From Natrinema gelatinilyticum (GTDB lineage Archaea > Halobacteriota > Halobacteria > Halobacteriales > Natrialbaceae): a DNA stretch of 64,000 bases. Positions within the stretch are counted from its first letter, which is position 1. Every line of letters begins with the position of its first letter. The position numbers and the translations under genes were made by a program. The stretch covers positions 2,728,001 to 2,792,000 of the forward strand of contig NZ_CP100756.1 of assembly GCF_024266705.1 (NCBI RefSeq), given 5' to 3'. The notes beneath the pieces are model-generated. The model saw nothing but the letters and a program-made list of their open reading frames with translations. It searched no databases and had not been told where the DNA came from. This document shows, piece by piece, positions 47,899 through 57,345 of the stretch.

Positions 47899-49197
47899 GT
47901 GAACGAGGTTGTGCTGCAGGTCTCTGATGCGCCGCTCGATGAGACGGTCGTCCGTATGGCCCTGGCCGGCGCGCTGGGCATGTTCCTCGGACTCGAGCGC
48001 GAGTGGTCACAGAAGTCCGCCGGTATCCGGACGTTCTCGCTGATCAGCCTCCTCGCGTCCGTCTTCACCGTGTTGGTCACCGAATCTGAGACCGCGATCG
48101 GGGAGAGTCTGCTCGTGCTGGGCGGCGTCCTCGTAATCGTCCAGGGCGTGTTGCTCGCAGTGCAGGGACTGCTGAGCGAGGACGACACCGGCCTCTCGCT
48201 GACGACGTCCGTTTCGATGCTCGTCGCGTACGGCGTCGGTATTCTGGTCACCGTCGGCTTCATCCTCGAGGGGGTAACCGTCGCCGTCCTCTCGTCGCTG
48301 TTGCTCGTCCTGAAACGTGAACTCCACGAGTTCGCGTGGGGACTCACCCACAAGGAGATGCGATCGACGACGGAATTCGCCATCCTGGCGTTCGTGGTCT
48401 ATCCGCTGTTGCCGGCCGAAACGACGGTCGAGTTCGCCGGGCTGGCGATCCCGCTCGAGCCGAAGGTGATCTGGCTGATGGTCGTCGCCGTCGCGGGAAT
48501 TGGTATCGCGAACTACGCGATCGTTACGACGTACGGCGGTCGCGGTATCGCGATCACCGGCTTCTTCGGCGGGCTCGCCTCCTCGACGGCGGTCGTCGGG
48601 ACGATGCTCGATCACGTGGACCAGCGGCCGGATGCGGCGTCCTACGCCGTTGCCGCCATCTTGCTTGCGAACGCCGCTATGGCCGCCCGGAACCTCGCGA
48701 TCGCGGTCGGCTTCACCGCCGGCAGTAGCTCCGCCGTCCTCGTCGAGGCAATCATCCCGCTCGGTGCCGTCATCGTCATCGCGTTCGTCGTCGCCGCGCT
48801 CACGGCCGACTGGACCGAGTCCGGCCCGATGGAACTCGAGAGCCCGTTCTCGCTGACAAACGCCCTCGCGTTCGGAGCGGTCTTCCTCGTCGTCCTGGTC
48901 TTCGGGTCGCTGGCTGAAACGTGGTTCGGGACGCTCGGCTTCTACGCGACGGCGGTCGCCAGCGGCTTCGTCTCGAGTGCAGGTGCGACGACTTCGGCCG
49001 TCGTCCTCTATCGGGGCGGTCAACTCGGTCCGGCCGAGGCGACGATTGCCATCCTCCTCGCGACGGTTTCGAGCATCGTGGTGAAAGCCCTCCTCGCGGC
49101 GACGTCGACGGACGATGGCTTCAGGAATCGGGTCGCGGCGTACAGCACGATCCTCCTGGTTGGAGGCGCGCTGGCATCGTCGATCGTCGTCGTATAA
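47899..49197 (+). CDS. MgtC/SapB-type membrane protein with DUF4010
   Basis: 432 residues with about 12 membrane helices. The N-terminal MgtC-like segment (about 18-140, MALAGALGMFLGLEREW, AGIRTFSLISLLAS) is followed by a DUF4010 domain (about 180-430, ITGFFGGLASSTAVVGTM). MgtC proteins relate to magnesium-stress survival; the substrate of this fusion is not known. The start is GTG 47899, about 27 bases after GCTTATATG (47868-47876), so it is leaderless. Confidence 0.88.
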   Translation: MNEVVLQVSDAPLDETVVRMALAGALGMFLGLEREWSQKSAGIRTFSLISLLASVFTVLVTESETAIGESLLVLGGVLVIVQGVLLAVQGLLSEDDTGLSLTTSVSMLVAYGVGILVTVGFILEGVTVAVLSSLLLVLKRELHEFAWGLTHKEMRSTTEFAILAFVVYPLLPAETTVEFAGLAIPLEPKVIWLMVVAVAGIGIANYAIVTTYGGRGIAITGFFGGLASSTAVVGTMLDHVDQRPDAASYAVAAILLANAAMAARNLAIAVGFTAGSSSAVLVEAIIPLGAVIVIAFVVAALTADWTESGPMELESPFSLTNALAFGAVFLVVLVFGSLAETWFGTLGFYATAVASGFVSSAGATTSAVVLYRGGQLGPAEATIAILLATVSSIVVKALLAATSTDDGFRNRVAAYSTILLVGGALASSIVVV

Positions 49198-49235
49198 CAG
49201 ACAGTAACTTTACCTGAGGCGATAGAAGTCCCCGT

Positions 49236-50591
49236 ATGGACCGTGCTACGGCAGTTCCTAGTGTGGACTCGCTTCCGGGTGATCGCGCAGCCGAGTGGGC
49301 CGACTACCACCATCGGTTCGCCGCTCCGAGTACGTACGTATACGAATTCGTCTGGGACGCGACCGGCGAGGCGGTCGGCCCGTTCTGTACCGACGTCGAC
49401 GGCAACGTGTTACTGGATTTCACGAGCCACGTCGCCGCTGCACCGCTTGGATACAACAACTCGGCCATCCTCGAGCGACTCCGCGCGTTCGGTGCCATCG
49501 ATCCGCTAAAAATTGCGGGGCAGGACTTCTACGTCAGCGGGGGCGGGCCGCCCGCCGATTCCGAGTTCCCGGGTCCGACGCAACTGATGGAGCGTCTGGT
49601 CGCGATGACGGACCACTACGACATGGATCGGGTTTTCCTTTCGAATTCCGGCGCCGAAGCGATCGAAAACGCCATCAAAATCTGTTATGCGGCGGGCGGT
49701 CACCGCGCGTTCACCTTCGACGGCGCGTTCCACGGCCGGACGCTGGGCGCGCTCTCGCTCAATCGCTCCAAAACCGTCCATCGAAGCGGATTTCCTGAGA
49801 TTCCGGGCGTCGTCAGTGTGCCGTACCCCACTACTGACCGGGAATACGAAACCCGTTGGCGAACCGACGGCCCCGGCGGCAACGTCGTCGCCGATGCGCT
49901 CGATCCCGACCGCGGCGTGATCGACCCCGAAGAAGTCGCATACCTGATCCTCGAGCCAATTCAGGGTGAAGGCGGCTATCGCGCCGCCCACCCTGAATTC
50001 GCTCGGGATATCGAGGCGCTGCGCGAGCGGTACGATCTCGCCGTCATCGCCGACGAGATCCAGTCGGGCCTCGGCCGTACGGGCGAACTGTGGGCCGTCG
50101 ACCACCTCGATCTCACGCCGGATGTCATCGCGAGCGGCAAGGGCCTTCGCGTGGGCGCGACGATATCCAGATCCGACGTCTTCCCGACCGAACGTGGACG
50201 AATCTCTTCGACGTGGGGTGCCGGCGACCTCGTCGCCGCGATGCAGGGCGTGCTCACGATCGACGTCATCCACGAGGAGAATCTCCTCGCGAACGTCCGC
50301 GATCGAGGCGAACAGCTCCGAACGGGTCTCGAAGACGCCATCGCCGACGGCAACGCCCCCGGTGTGATCGACATCCGTGGACGTGGTCTCATGCTCGGTA
50401 TCGAATTCGATACCAGACAGCGTCGGGATGCGGTCGTCGAGTCCGCGTTCCAGCGCGGTCTGTTGACCCTCGGCTGTGGGTACAAGACGCTTCGGTTGCT
50501 GCCGCCGCTCGACGTGACCGTCCGTGAGATCGATCTCGGGCTGGGGCTGTTGCTCGAGACGATCGACGACGTCGCGGCCGAAATCGCGTAA
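49236..50591 (+). CDS. Class III aminotransferase
   Basis: 451 residues, PLP fold type I. SNSGAEAIENAIK binds the cofactor phosphate, VIADEIQSGLGRTG supplies the Asp that contacts the pyridine ring, and the Schiff-base Lys is in VIASGKGLRVG. The family includes 4-aminobutyrate, acetylornithine and diaminobutyrate aminotransferases; the specificity cannot be decided here. The neighbours give no metabolic hint. Confidence 0.9.
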   Translation: MDRATAVPSVDSLPGDRAAEWADYHHRFAAPSTYVYEFVWDATGEAVGPFCTDVDGNVLLDFTSHVAAAPLGYNNSAILERLRAFGAIDPLKIAGQDFYVSGGGPPADSEFPGPTQLMERLVAMTDHYDMDRVFLSNSGAEAIENAIKICYAAGGHRAFTFDGAFHGRTLGALSLNRSKTVHRSGFPEIPGVVSVPYPTTDREYETRWRTDGPGGNVVADALDPDRGVIDPEEVAYLILEPIQGEGGYRAAHPEFARDIEALRERYDLAVIADEIQSGLGRTGELWAVDHLDLTPDVIASGKGLRVGATISRSDVFPTERGRISSTWGAGDLVAAMQGVLTIDVIHEENLLANVRDRGEQLRTGLEDAIADGNAPGVIDIRGRGLMLGIEFDTRQRRDAVVESAFQRGLLTLGCGYKTLRLLPPLDVTVREIDLGLGLLLETIDDVAAEIA

Positions 50592-50635
50592 CGTCCGCCC
50601 CACATTCGACGTCGACGGACGTCGGACCGCCGTCC

Positions 50636-52897
50636 TCATATCGCACTGAGTACCGCGACCGGACACGGCGCGTTCCGGACGACGTACTCGACCCGATGGC
50701 CGAGGAAGGCCCGCTGCGAGACCGACCGAACGTCGGACCCCATAATGATCACGTCGGCGCCGGTCCGCGCGGCCCGTTCGACGATTTCAACCTCGGGCGC
50801 GTTCGACGCGGTCACGGACGTCAAGACCCTGGATCCGAGCTGTCTGCCGAGCGTCGCTTCTCGGTCGACGATCTGTCCGCCGATCCCTCTCTGTCGCGAG
50901 AGATCCGGCTCGCCGGCGAACTTCTCGGCGGACTGTGGCTCGTCGATCACGTGAACGATTTCGACGAGCGCGTTTTCGCTGGCAGCGATCACAAACGCGA
51001 GTTCGGCCGCGTACCGACTCGACACCGTCCCGACGGTCGGAAGCAGTATCCGCTCGAGGGACTTGTCGGTCGCCTCGTCCGCGGCGGACTGCGTGCTGAC
51101 GATCATCGCGGGACACGGAGCTTCCTGAATGACACGATCGACGGTTTCGCTAAACAGGGGTTCGTCGGGTTCACGTCCAATGCCGGTCTCTCCGAGGACG
51201 ACCAGATCGTACCCGATCGAGACCTCGTCGAGGATCGTCCGGGAGACGCTCTCGTCGAATTCTCGTGTGAGGCGCCTCGGCGGTCGCGCCTGATCGCCCA
51301 GATTGCGCTCGACGGCGGCGAAGATCCGATCGACCGCGTCGGTCCCGACGGCGGTGTTCGACTCCCGGACGGTCGGCCGCAACCAGGCGGTCAGACCAGT
51401 GCGTATCCGCGTCGCCAACTCGGCGATCGCTCCACCGTCCTCCGTGGTGGGCTCACTGACGCAAAGGACGTCGAGTTCGATCTCCCGATTCCGGATCAGT
51501 GGGCCGAGCAGCCGCGCTGCGTACCGAGTATCGGCCCCGCCGCGGGTAGGGAGCAAGACTCGCGTGATATTCTCGACGAAACTCTCTCGAAGGTACGCCT
51601 CTCGTTCGATTCGCTCACGCTCCTCGTCGCTCATCCGGATCTTCGGAATCGACCACCGCATGATCGCCGGTGCCATCAGCGACGTGACGATGGCGATTGC
51701 GACGATGATGCTGTACATCTCGACCGTGAGGATGCCGGCCCCGAGTCCGATCGTCGCGACGATGATCTCCATCGCCCCGCGAGCGTTCATTCCGCCGCCG
51801 ATCGTGACACCTTCCCACCGCGAGAGGCCAGCGAAGGGCGACACACCGAGGATTCCGGCGAACTTCCCGAAACAGGCGACGCCGAGTACAACGAGCCCGA
51901 CGCCGAAGACGGTCGGATCGGCCAGCGAAGCGACGTCCATCCGGAGGCCCGCAATCGCGAAGAAGACCGGTGCGAAGATCGAGAGCGTGATCGCTTCGAA
52001 CGCGCGCCGAAGGTCGTAATCGAACCGTTTCACCTGGCCGACGAGAACGCCGACGACGAACGCTCCAAGGATCGCCTCGAGACCCACGTACTGCGTGATC
52101 GCCCCCGCCGCGAGCGCGAGGATCATGAGGGTCGAAAGCAAGGCGACGTCGCTTCCCAGGGTGTTGTCGACCCAGCGAACGAGTTCGACGGTGAACCGAC
52201 GGCCGATCGTGAACGCGACGCCGAGGAAGAGGACGACCGAGACGATCGTGGTGACGGCCGACCCGACGTCGAAGACGCCGGTTCGTGCCAATCCGGCGAC
52301 GGTCGCCAGGAGGATCCACCCGATCGTGTCGTCGACCATGCCAGCCGCGAGGATCAACTGCCCGATATCGCGACGGACGACGTCGAGTTCGATGAGCACC
52401 TTCGCGATGACGGGAATCGCGGAGATGCTCATCGCAGTCGCGAGAAAGAGGCTGAAGACGACTCGCTGTCCGGGCGCGGCGATGAACGCCGTCGGGAGGA
52501 CCCAGCCCAGCGCGAAGCCTGAAGCGAACGGAACGACGATCCCCCCGAGCGAGAGGACGACCGCCGTTCGACCCTTGTTGACGATGAGATCGATGTCCGT
52601 TTCGAGACCGGTGACGATCAACAGCATGAGCAGCCCGAGCCAGGAGACCACCTCGAGCAGGTGGAACTGTTCCTCCGAGACCAGGAACAACGTCTCGTAC
52701 AGTCCGGGTGCGATCAGTCCGAGAACCGACGGTCCGAGCAGGACCCCCGCGAGGAGTTCGCCGACGACCGCCGGCTGGCCGATCGAGCGGAACACCTCGC
52801 CGAGCGTCCGCGCCACGAGCAGCAACACCGTCAACTGCACGATGACGAGCAACAGCTCGTGGTGACCGAGGGGATCGATTATGTCCATCGATGACAT
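50636..52897 (-). CDS. CPA2-family cation/proton antiporter with two UspA domains
   Basis: 753 residues. About 12 membrane helices (1-430) of the KefB/NapA type, with a VDDTIGWILLATVAG segment holding the ion-binding acidic pair region and GGGMNARGAMEIIVATIGLG late in the membrane part. Two C-terminal Usp-like domains follow (about 445-600 and 625-753, RILLPTVGTVSSRYAAELAF, IIMGSDVRSVSQRAFLGHRV), likely regulatory. It exchanges sodium or potassium for protons. ATG 52897 is chosen; ATG 52888 is equally possible. Confidence 0.9.
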   Translation of the reverse strand: MSSMDIIDPLGHHELLLVIVQLTVLLLVARTLGEVFRSIGQPAVVGELLAGVLLGPSVLGLIAPGLYETLFLVSEEQFHLLEVVSWLGLLMLLIVTGLETDIDLIVNKGRTAVVLSLGGIVVPFASGFALGWVLPTAFIAAPGQRVVFSLFLATAMSISAIPVIAKVLIELDVVRRDIGQLILAAGMVDDTIGWILLATVAGLARTGVFDVGSAVTTIVSVVLFLGVAFTIGRRFTVELVRWVDNTLGSDVALLSTLMILALAAGAITQYVGLEAILGAFVVGVLVGQVKRFDYDLRRAFEAITLSIFAPVFFAIAGLRMDVASLADPTVFGVGLVVLGVACFGKFAGILGVSPFAGLSRWEGVTIGGGMNARGAMEIIVATIGLGAGILTVEMYSIIVAIAIVTSLMAPAIMRWSIPKIRMSDEERERIEREAYLRESFVENITRVLLPTRGGADTRYAARLLGPLIRNREIELDVLCVSEPTTEDGGAIAELATRIRTGLTAWLRPTVRESNTAVGTDAVDRIFAAVERNLGDQARPPRRLTREFDESVSRTILDEVSIGYDLVVLGETGIGREPDEPLFSETVDRVIQEAPCPAMIVSTQSAADEATDKSLERILLPTVGTVSSRYAAELAFVIAASENALVEIVHVIDEPQSAEKFAGEPDLSRQRGIGGQIVDREATLGRQLGSRVLTSVTASNAPEVEIVERAARTGADVIIMGSDVRSVSQRAFLGHRVEYVVRNAPCPVAVLSAI

Positions 52898-53212
52898 CTC
52901 CAGGCGGCGAGAACGCCGAATTCGGGTCCCCGAATCACTCTGCACCTCTCAAGTACTTCTTTCCACGGGGATGATACCTTCAGTGATGTTCATCAGATTC
53001 ATCCGATGACGCAGACGGCCATTCCCGGCGCAGCGGAGACGTTATTTCGTGGCTCGCGACGTCGGGCCTGCAATCGATAGCGGATCGTCTCCCGTCCGCA
53101 CTGAGGCCGTGCGTACAGATAATTTCGACAGGCCCAGTTCTCGAGCCGGTCGTCCGACAACCGCCACGGCCATACTCGGCACAGCCGGCGAGCCGACGGA
53201 CGCAGGTGTCCG
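52898..53212. other. Intergenic, nothing recognised
   Basis: Arginine-rich frames on both strands look like noise. No TATA-linked start or structured RNA was found. Confidence 0.4.
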
Positions 53213-53500
53213 TCACGACGAGTCCGACGCGGGGACGGGGCGCGGCCGTCCCCAGCCGCGAAGCGACGACGGACTCCACCCGACGACCACGACGATCACA
53301 GCGAGGACCATCCCGACGTGGACGAACGGATACAGTTCGGGACTGAACCCTATCGTCTCACCCGTCAGGTTGCCGACGAAATGGAACGCGATCACGGGGA
53401 GGACGCTTCGCTGCGTATTGTTGGGGATCCACATACTGAGGATTGCAGTGAGGTGATACTCGGGAGCCACCACAGCGCCCAATCGAAGGTCGTCTCTTCG
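53213..53500 (-). pseudogene. CPBP-family membrane protease, truncated C-terminal fragment
   Basis: The minus strand reads FDWALWWLP in one frame (about 53485-53460), then in another frame ILSMWIPNNTQRSVLPVIAF, HFVGNLTGETIG and a last membrane helix (VHVGMVLAVIVVVVG). W-A-L-W-x-L-P and the NNT-S/R-S-V-(6)-H-(3)-N pattern are motifs of the CAAX/bacteriocin-processing (CPBP) family. The 5' part is missing where an IS-type sequence begins near 53500, and the two pieces are out of frame. Confidence 0.65.
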
Positions 53501-53504
53501 TAAT

Positions 53505-53945
53505 GACTTCCTCCCCGGCGTGAACGCCGTGGGTTCCTCTCGCGTGATGCCAGGCGCTCCGACACCACCGGAGACACGATTCCCCCCGTACGGGTACTCC
53601 GGTTCGCACGCACGCCGTCAGGCCTCGTCTGAGGCGTGGTGTAGGTGTGTATCCGTATCCGCGTGGCCCATGCGGGCCAACGCGGTGCCATCCACCCAAC
53701 TCGGACTCACGTTCGTGTCTGACTCGGGCAGGTTCGCGTTTGTGGGACCGGGTGAACGCCAACCCACACCCCCGTTTCCTGAGGTGATACCTTCCAGTAC
53801 TCTCGTGGAATACCTGAATCCGAGGGATGCGGAGTGAACGTGGACGTGGACGCAATGTACGCCCGGTGAGCAAACTGACGGGTTGCGATGCCCAGCAGAA
53901 CGCGTAATGAGTGACGGAAGTTATGGGCATAGACTGAGACGGGCG
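53505..53945 (+). mobile_element. Degenerate IS200/IS605-type or MITE-like remnant
   Basis: Starts GACTTCCTCCCCGGCGTGAA and continues with a hairpin CCGGCG/CGCCG-like, the layout also seen at the element end at 57318-57345. Roughly 430 bases of non-coding sequence follow, up to the IS630 gene. No transposase frame is intact. The classification rests on the end motif only. Confidence 0.4.
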
Positions 53946-53949
53946 AGTG

Positions 53950-55052
53950 ATGGGAGGAGACCGGCGAGGCGATCTTGTTCGTCATCTAAGTGAGCAGGAG
54001 TTGGATCGTCTGCTGGACGAAGCAGACGATCCAAAGATCATCAAGCGACTCACCTTTGTCAAACGTCTCTACAAGGGAGCAACGTACGAGGAAGCAGCCG
54101 ACGACGTTGGCAAATCTGCGTCGACTGGAAGTCGCTGGGCGCGTCGATGGAACGATGGCGGACTTGGTCAGTTGACACCGAACTTCGGGGGCGGAAGGCC
54201 CCCGAAGCTCGGTGACGAGGAACAAGAGCGTCTGTTAGAACTTCTCCGGGAGGGGCAACCCTGGAAAGCACAGGAAGTTCATCAGCTCTTGGACGAAGAG
54301 TTCGGTGTAGAGTACCATCCGGATTATCTCGGTCGATTCCTCCGGAATCTCGGACTGTCCTACGCTAAACCACGTCCAAAGCGCCCCTCTCGGCCAGAAA
54401 ACGCAGATGAAATCCTCGAAGAACGCGTCGCAGACGCGTTCGACGAGGAGACAGAGACGGCACATAACAAGCGTCCTGATGATGAGGACGAAGGATGGGT
54501 CCTCGACGACGATATTTGCACGGATGGGGAACTGTCGTCGGTTTTTGTGATGCTTCGCATCCACAACCATACGACAATTCGCATCGACTGTGGTACGTTG
54601 ATGATCCGACACTGGAACGACCGCTGGTGAAGCTTGATGAACCAGCGGTCGGATGCTATACGCTCAACGGCGAAAGTGTCCTGACGTTCCCTGAAGATCA
54701 ATCGAAAGAGAACATCTGTGCGCTATTGGAGCAAGTCCGCGAGCAGAATCCGGGAACGCGGATTCTGCTCGTCTTGGATAACTTCTCGTCTCACATCTGT
54801 GAACACACGCGCAAACGCGCACATCAACTCGGTATTGATCTCGTCTTTCTTCCGGTCGGCTCACCGCATCTCAACCCAATTGAACAGGTCTGGAAAGTCC
54901 TCAAACGCACTGCCTCGCCAATCGTGGTGGCGAGCGAGAGCGCGTTCCGAACTCTCGCTCGCCGTCTCTTCGACACCCTTACCGACCGACTCGGATTTGC
55001 CAAGTCCTGGATCGATCAATTCCTCAGTCCATATTTGCAAAAGTTATCTTGA
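53950..55052 (+). pseudogene. IS630-family transposase in two frames
   Basis: The first frame (53950-54530) encodes the N-terminal HTH pair (LYKGATYEEAADDVGKSAST) and runs to GWVLDDDICTDG. The second frame, one base back, continues GTVVGFCDASHPQPYDNSHR to the end, with the catalytic Asp in LLVLDNFSSHICEHTRK and Glu in SPHLNPIEQVWK. The shift occurs at a GGGG run near 54529-54533. A -1 programmed frameshift is possible (known in some IS630 elements), but a mutation is equally likely. Total about 368 codons. The terminal repeats were not identified. Confidence 0.75.
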
Positions 55053-55193
55053 TCATTAAGCGTTCTGCGGACGCCGGACACGGGGAACTCTCTCGCTGTT
55101 ACAGGGAGGACAGTTCGTGATTGTGGCCCTCAATCCCCAGACATCCGTCGCGAAACGGAAGGTGTTTCTCGATTCGATAACAGAAACGGTACT

Positions 55194-55895
55194 ATGGTCA
55201 TCGCGCTGAAAATGGGGTGGCGTCATCTCCTCTTCGAGAACTGGCCGGTCGATCCGGACGTGATCGAGGCACACCTCCCTCCAGCGCTCGAGGTCGACGA
55301 GTACGATGGTGCCGCGTGGCTCTCGGTGGTTCCGTTTACCAACGTTGCTGTTCGACCGAAGGGGACCCCCGAATGGGCCGGCGTTCCACTGCCAGAGATT
55401 AACGTCAGGACCTACGTGACCTACGATGGCGTTCCGAGCGTCTACTTCTTCAGCCTCGACGCGCAAGGAATCGCGAGCGTGATCGGCGCACGTTGTTTTC
55501 ATCACTTACCGTACTATTACGCGCGTATCTCGCTCGAGGGGGTAGACGGGAAGGTGCGCTTCGACAGTCGGCGCCGTCATCCCGGTGCACGACCTGCGAG
55601 GTACGAGGCCACGTACTGGCCGACCGGCAACCCGTTTGCAGCACCCGAGGATCCGCTGGGAAAATTTCTCGTCGAGCGATACCGATTCTACACGGAGTCC
55701 CTCGACGGAGGGCTTCGATACACCGACGTCGAGCACGATCCGTGGACGCTGTATCCGGCCGCAGCCGAAATCGAGACGAATACGCTGCTACGTGCAGACG
55801 GTTTCGCACAGCCGACGGCTAACCCGGTTTACTATTACAGTCCGGGTCTCGATGTCGTCGCATTCCCGAGCCAGCGTCTCGCGGATGGGGCGTGA
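55194..55895 (+). CDS. DUF2071 family protein (YqjF-like)
   Basis: 233 residues. The N-terminus KMGWRHLLFENWPVDPDVIE and DGAAWLSVVPFTN, with the middle YVTYDGVPSVYFFSLDA, are typical of this family of uncharacterised cytoplasmic proteins with an acetoacetate-decarboxylase-like fold. No catalytic Lys can be pointed to. Single-gene unit; its upstream neighbour is the IS630 element. Confidence 0.85.
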   Translation: MVIALKMGWRHLLFENWPVDPDVIEAHLPPALEVDEYDGAAWLSVVPFTNVAVRPKGTPEWAGVPLPEINVRTYVTYDGVPSVYFFSLDAQGIASVIGARCFHHLPYYYARISLEGVDGKVRFDSRRRHPGARPARYEATYWPTGNPFAAPEDPLGKFLVERYRFYTESLDGGLRYTDVEHDPWTLYPAAAEIETNTLLRADGFAQPTANPVYYYSPGLDVVAFPSQRLADGA

Positions 55896-56065
55896 TCGAC
55901 TGCGGCTACGGCAGCGAGAACGGGCTATATAGGCCGCAAAAACGATTCGCTGGCCGCGACGAAATCGAGGGGCAGGCGGTGCGGTCGCCAGACGGTGGTG
56001 AACGCGGATGTGGAGGCGCGGTGATGATTCAGTACAGTTTTCCTTCTCGCCGAAGCCACACCAAT
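55896..56065. other. Intergenic, nothing recognised
   Basis: Short gap between DUF2071 and the Lrp operator region; no gene seen. Confidence 0.4.
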
Positions 56066-56106
56066 CGGATACGGAAATGGATATCCGTAAACCCCTAATA
56101 TAGGGT
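56066..56106 (+). promoter_or_regulatory. Two palindromes over the lrp promoter
   Basis: CGGATA (56066-56071) and TATCCG (56082-56087) form an inverted repeat with a ten-base spacer. Next, ACCCCTAATATAGGGT (56091-56106) is a near palindrome that contains a TATA-like TAATATAG about 27 bases before ATG 56125. Binding of Lrp over the TATA box would give negative autoregulation, as known for other archaeal Lrp proteins. Confidence 0.55.
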
Positions 56107-56124
56107 CCGATTTATAGTATACAA

Positions 56125-56592
56125 ATGACCTACGAACACCTCGATACGGATCTGGTTAACGAACTGCTCCACGATGGTCGCGCCAGCCTTCGTAGCCTCG
56201 CCGAAGAACTGGACGTCTCCGTCACCACCGTTTCGAACCACCTCTCCGACCTCGAGGACGAGCACATCATCCAGGGATACACGCCGGTCGTCGACTACGA
56301 TTCGCTCGGATACGACGTCACTGCCGTGATGCAACTCAAAGCCGAGGGCCACGCGCTTCCCGAGATTACCGAGACGCTGAAAGATCACCGCCAAATGATC
56401 TCGGTATACGAGGTTACAGGTGACTACGACGTGATCGCTATCGGCAAGTTCAAAGATACAGACGACATGAACGAGGAGATCAAGGCGATCATCACCGATC
56501 CCGATATCAATCAATCGAACACCAGCATCGTCCTCAACACCGTGGCCGAAAACGAACAGTTCGAACTCGATACCGACGGCGGCGATACCTGA
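56125..56592 (+). CDS. Lrp/AsnC-family transcriptional regulator
   Basis: 155 residues. N-terminal HTH ([40 protein letters not shown]) and a C-terminal RAM ligand domain ([18 protein letters not shown]). Such proteins form octamers and respond to amino acids. In haloarchaea, near relatives stand beside glnA; no glnA follows here, where an IS remnant lies instead. Confidence 0.93.
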   Translation: MTYEHLDTDLVNELLHDGRASLRSLAEELDVSVTTVSNHLSDLEDEHIIQGYTPVVDYDSLGYDVTAVMQLKAEGHALPEITETLKDHRQMISVYEVTGDYDVIAIGKFKDTDDMNEEIKAIITDPDINQSNTSIVLNTVAENEQFELDTDGGDT

Positions 56593-56837
56593 CGACGGCA
56601 ATTCGAAACGCCGGTCGGATCGTCTCACGCCGCCGACTCGGGATTTGCCTTCGCAGTACCGCATCGAAACGCCGACTCGTCGCCACGCTCGAGTCTTGGA
56701 TCGTTTCTCCCGGTATCAGGATACGCCAGAACAGACGACGAGCGATGTGTGAGATACCCATCGGGGAACGACGGAATCCGGAGGGCGGTCCGCCAGGGAC
56801 GGGATACAGAACCCGCCGTCGCAACCACGTTATAGAG
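56593..56837. other. Intergenic, nothing recognised
   Basis: No gene seen between lrp and the IS remnant. Confidence 0.4.
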
Positions 56838-57345
56838 ATGCGAGGAGAATATCCGCGCCTTTAGGCGCGGGATGAATTCGGCAACTCGGACGAAATCCAC
56901 ACTTCGATGACCAGTCCGAGATTTCTTTTCCATACGTTGAAGTGGGAAGTAACCCTCTGAGAGCGGAGGAATCCGGCAGGGAATAGAGTGATTCCCGCCA
57001 GTCCGACGATGGCGGCCTGCCCGCCCCAGGCAATCAGACAATAATCGGAACCAGTCGATGACCGCCCACCCCTCACAGGGGTGACGCGGAGTCGACTGCT
57101 GGAAGCACCACGGAACGTAACTCCGAGTCTGTCGAAGCCCACTCGAGCCTCGCCGGGCACAACCAACCACGAGGGTCGACCACGGTCGAGGATAGGAGTA
57201 CCAGGGGCTTGGCACTCCCAGCAGTCCCACCCGCCACAGTCCGTGACCTCCGCACGGATTCCCACCGTGTCGGGGGTCGGTGGAACTGCACACCTGAAAT
57301 CTCCACCGCTCAGGATTCCTCCGCGTGAACGCGGAGGAGGATGTC
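56838..57345 (-). mobile_element. IS200/IS605-type remnant with hairpins at both ends
   Basis: On the minus strand it starts at 57345 with TTGACATCCTCC and a perfect hairpin CCTCCGCG/CGCGGAGG (57318-57325 with 57330-57337). It ends near 56850 with another hairpin, CCGCGCC/GGCGCGG (56853-56859 with 56864-56870). Both resemble the hairpin ends of haloarchaeal TnpB-type elements. The 450 bases inside have no intact transposase gene. The first end overlaps the stop codon of the acyl-CoA ligase gene. Confidence 0.5.

Noticed and set aside
49506..50666. A 386-codon minus-strand frame over the aminotransferase gene
   Set aside because: It mirrors the class III aminotransferase, has no motifs, and the plus-strand frame has every PLP residue.
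50696..52522. A 608-codon plus-strand frame over the antiporter gene
   Set aside because: Asp/Arg-rich antisense of a membrane protein; no start signal.
56861..57265. A 134-codon minus-strand protein within the IS remnant
   Set aside because: Trp/Gly/Cys-rich with no domain, bounded by element hairpins; more likely non-coding element sequence.
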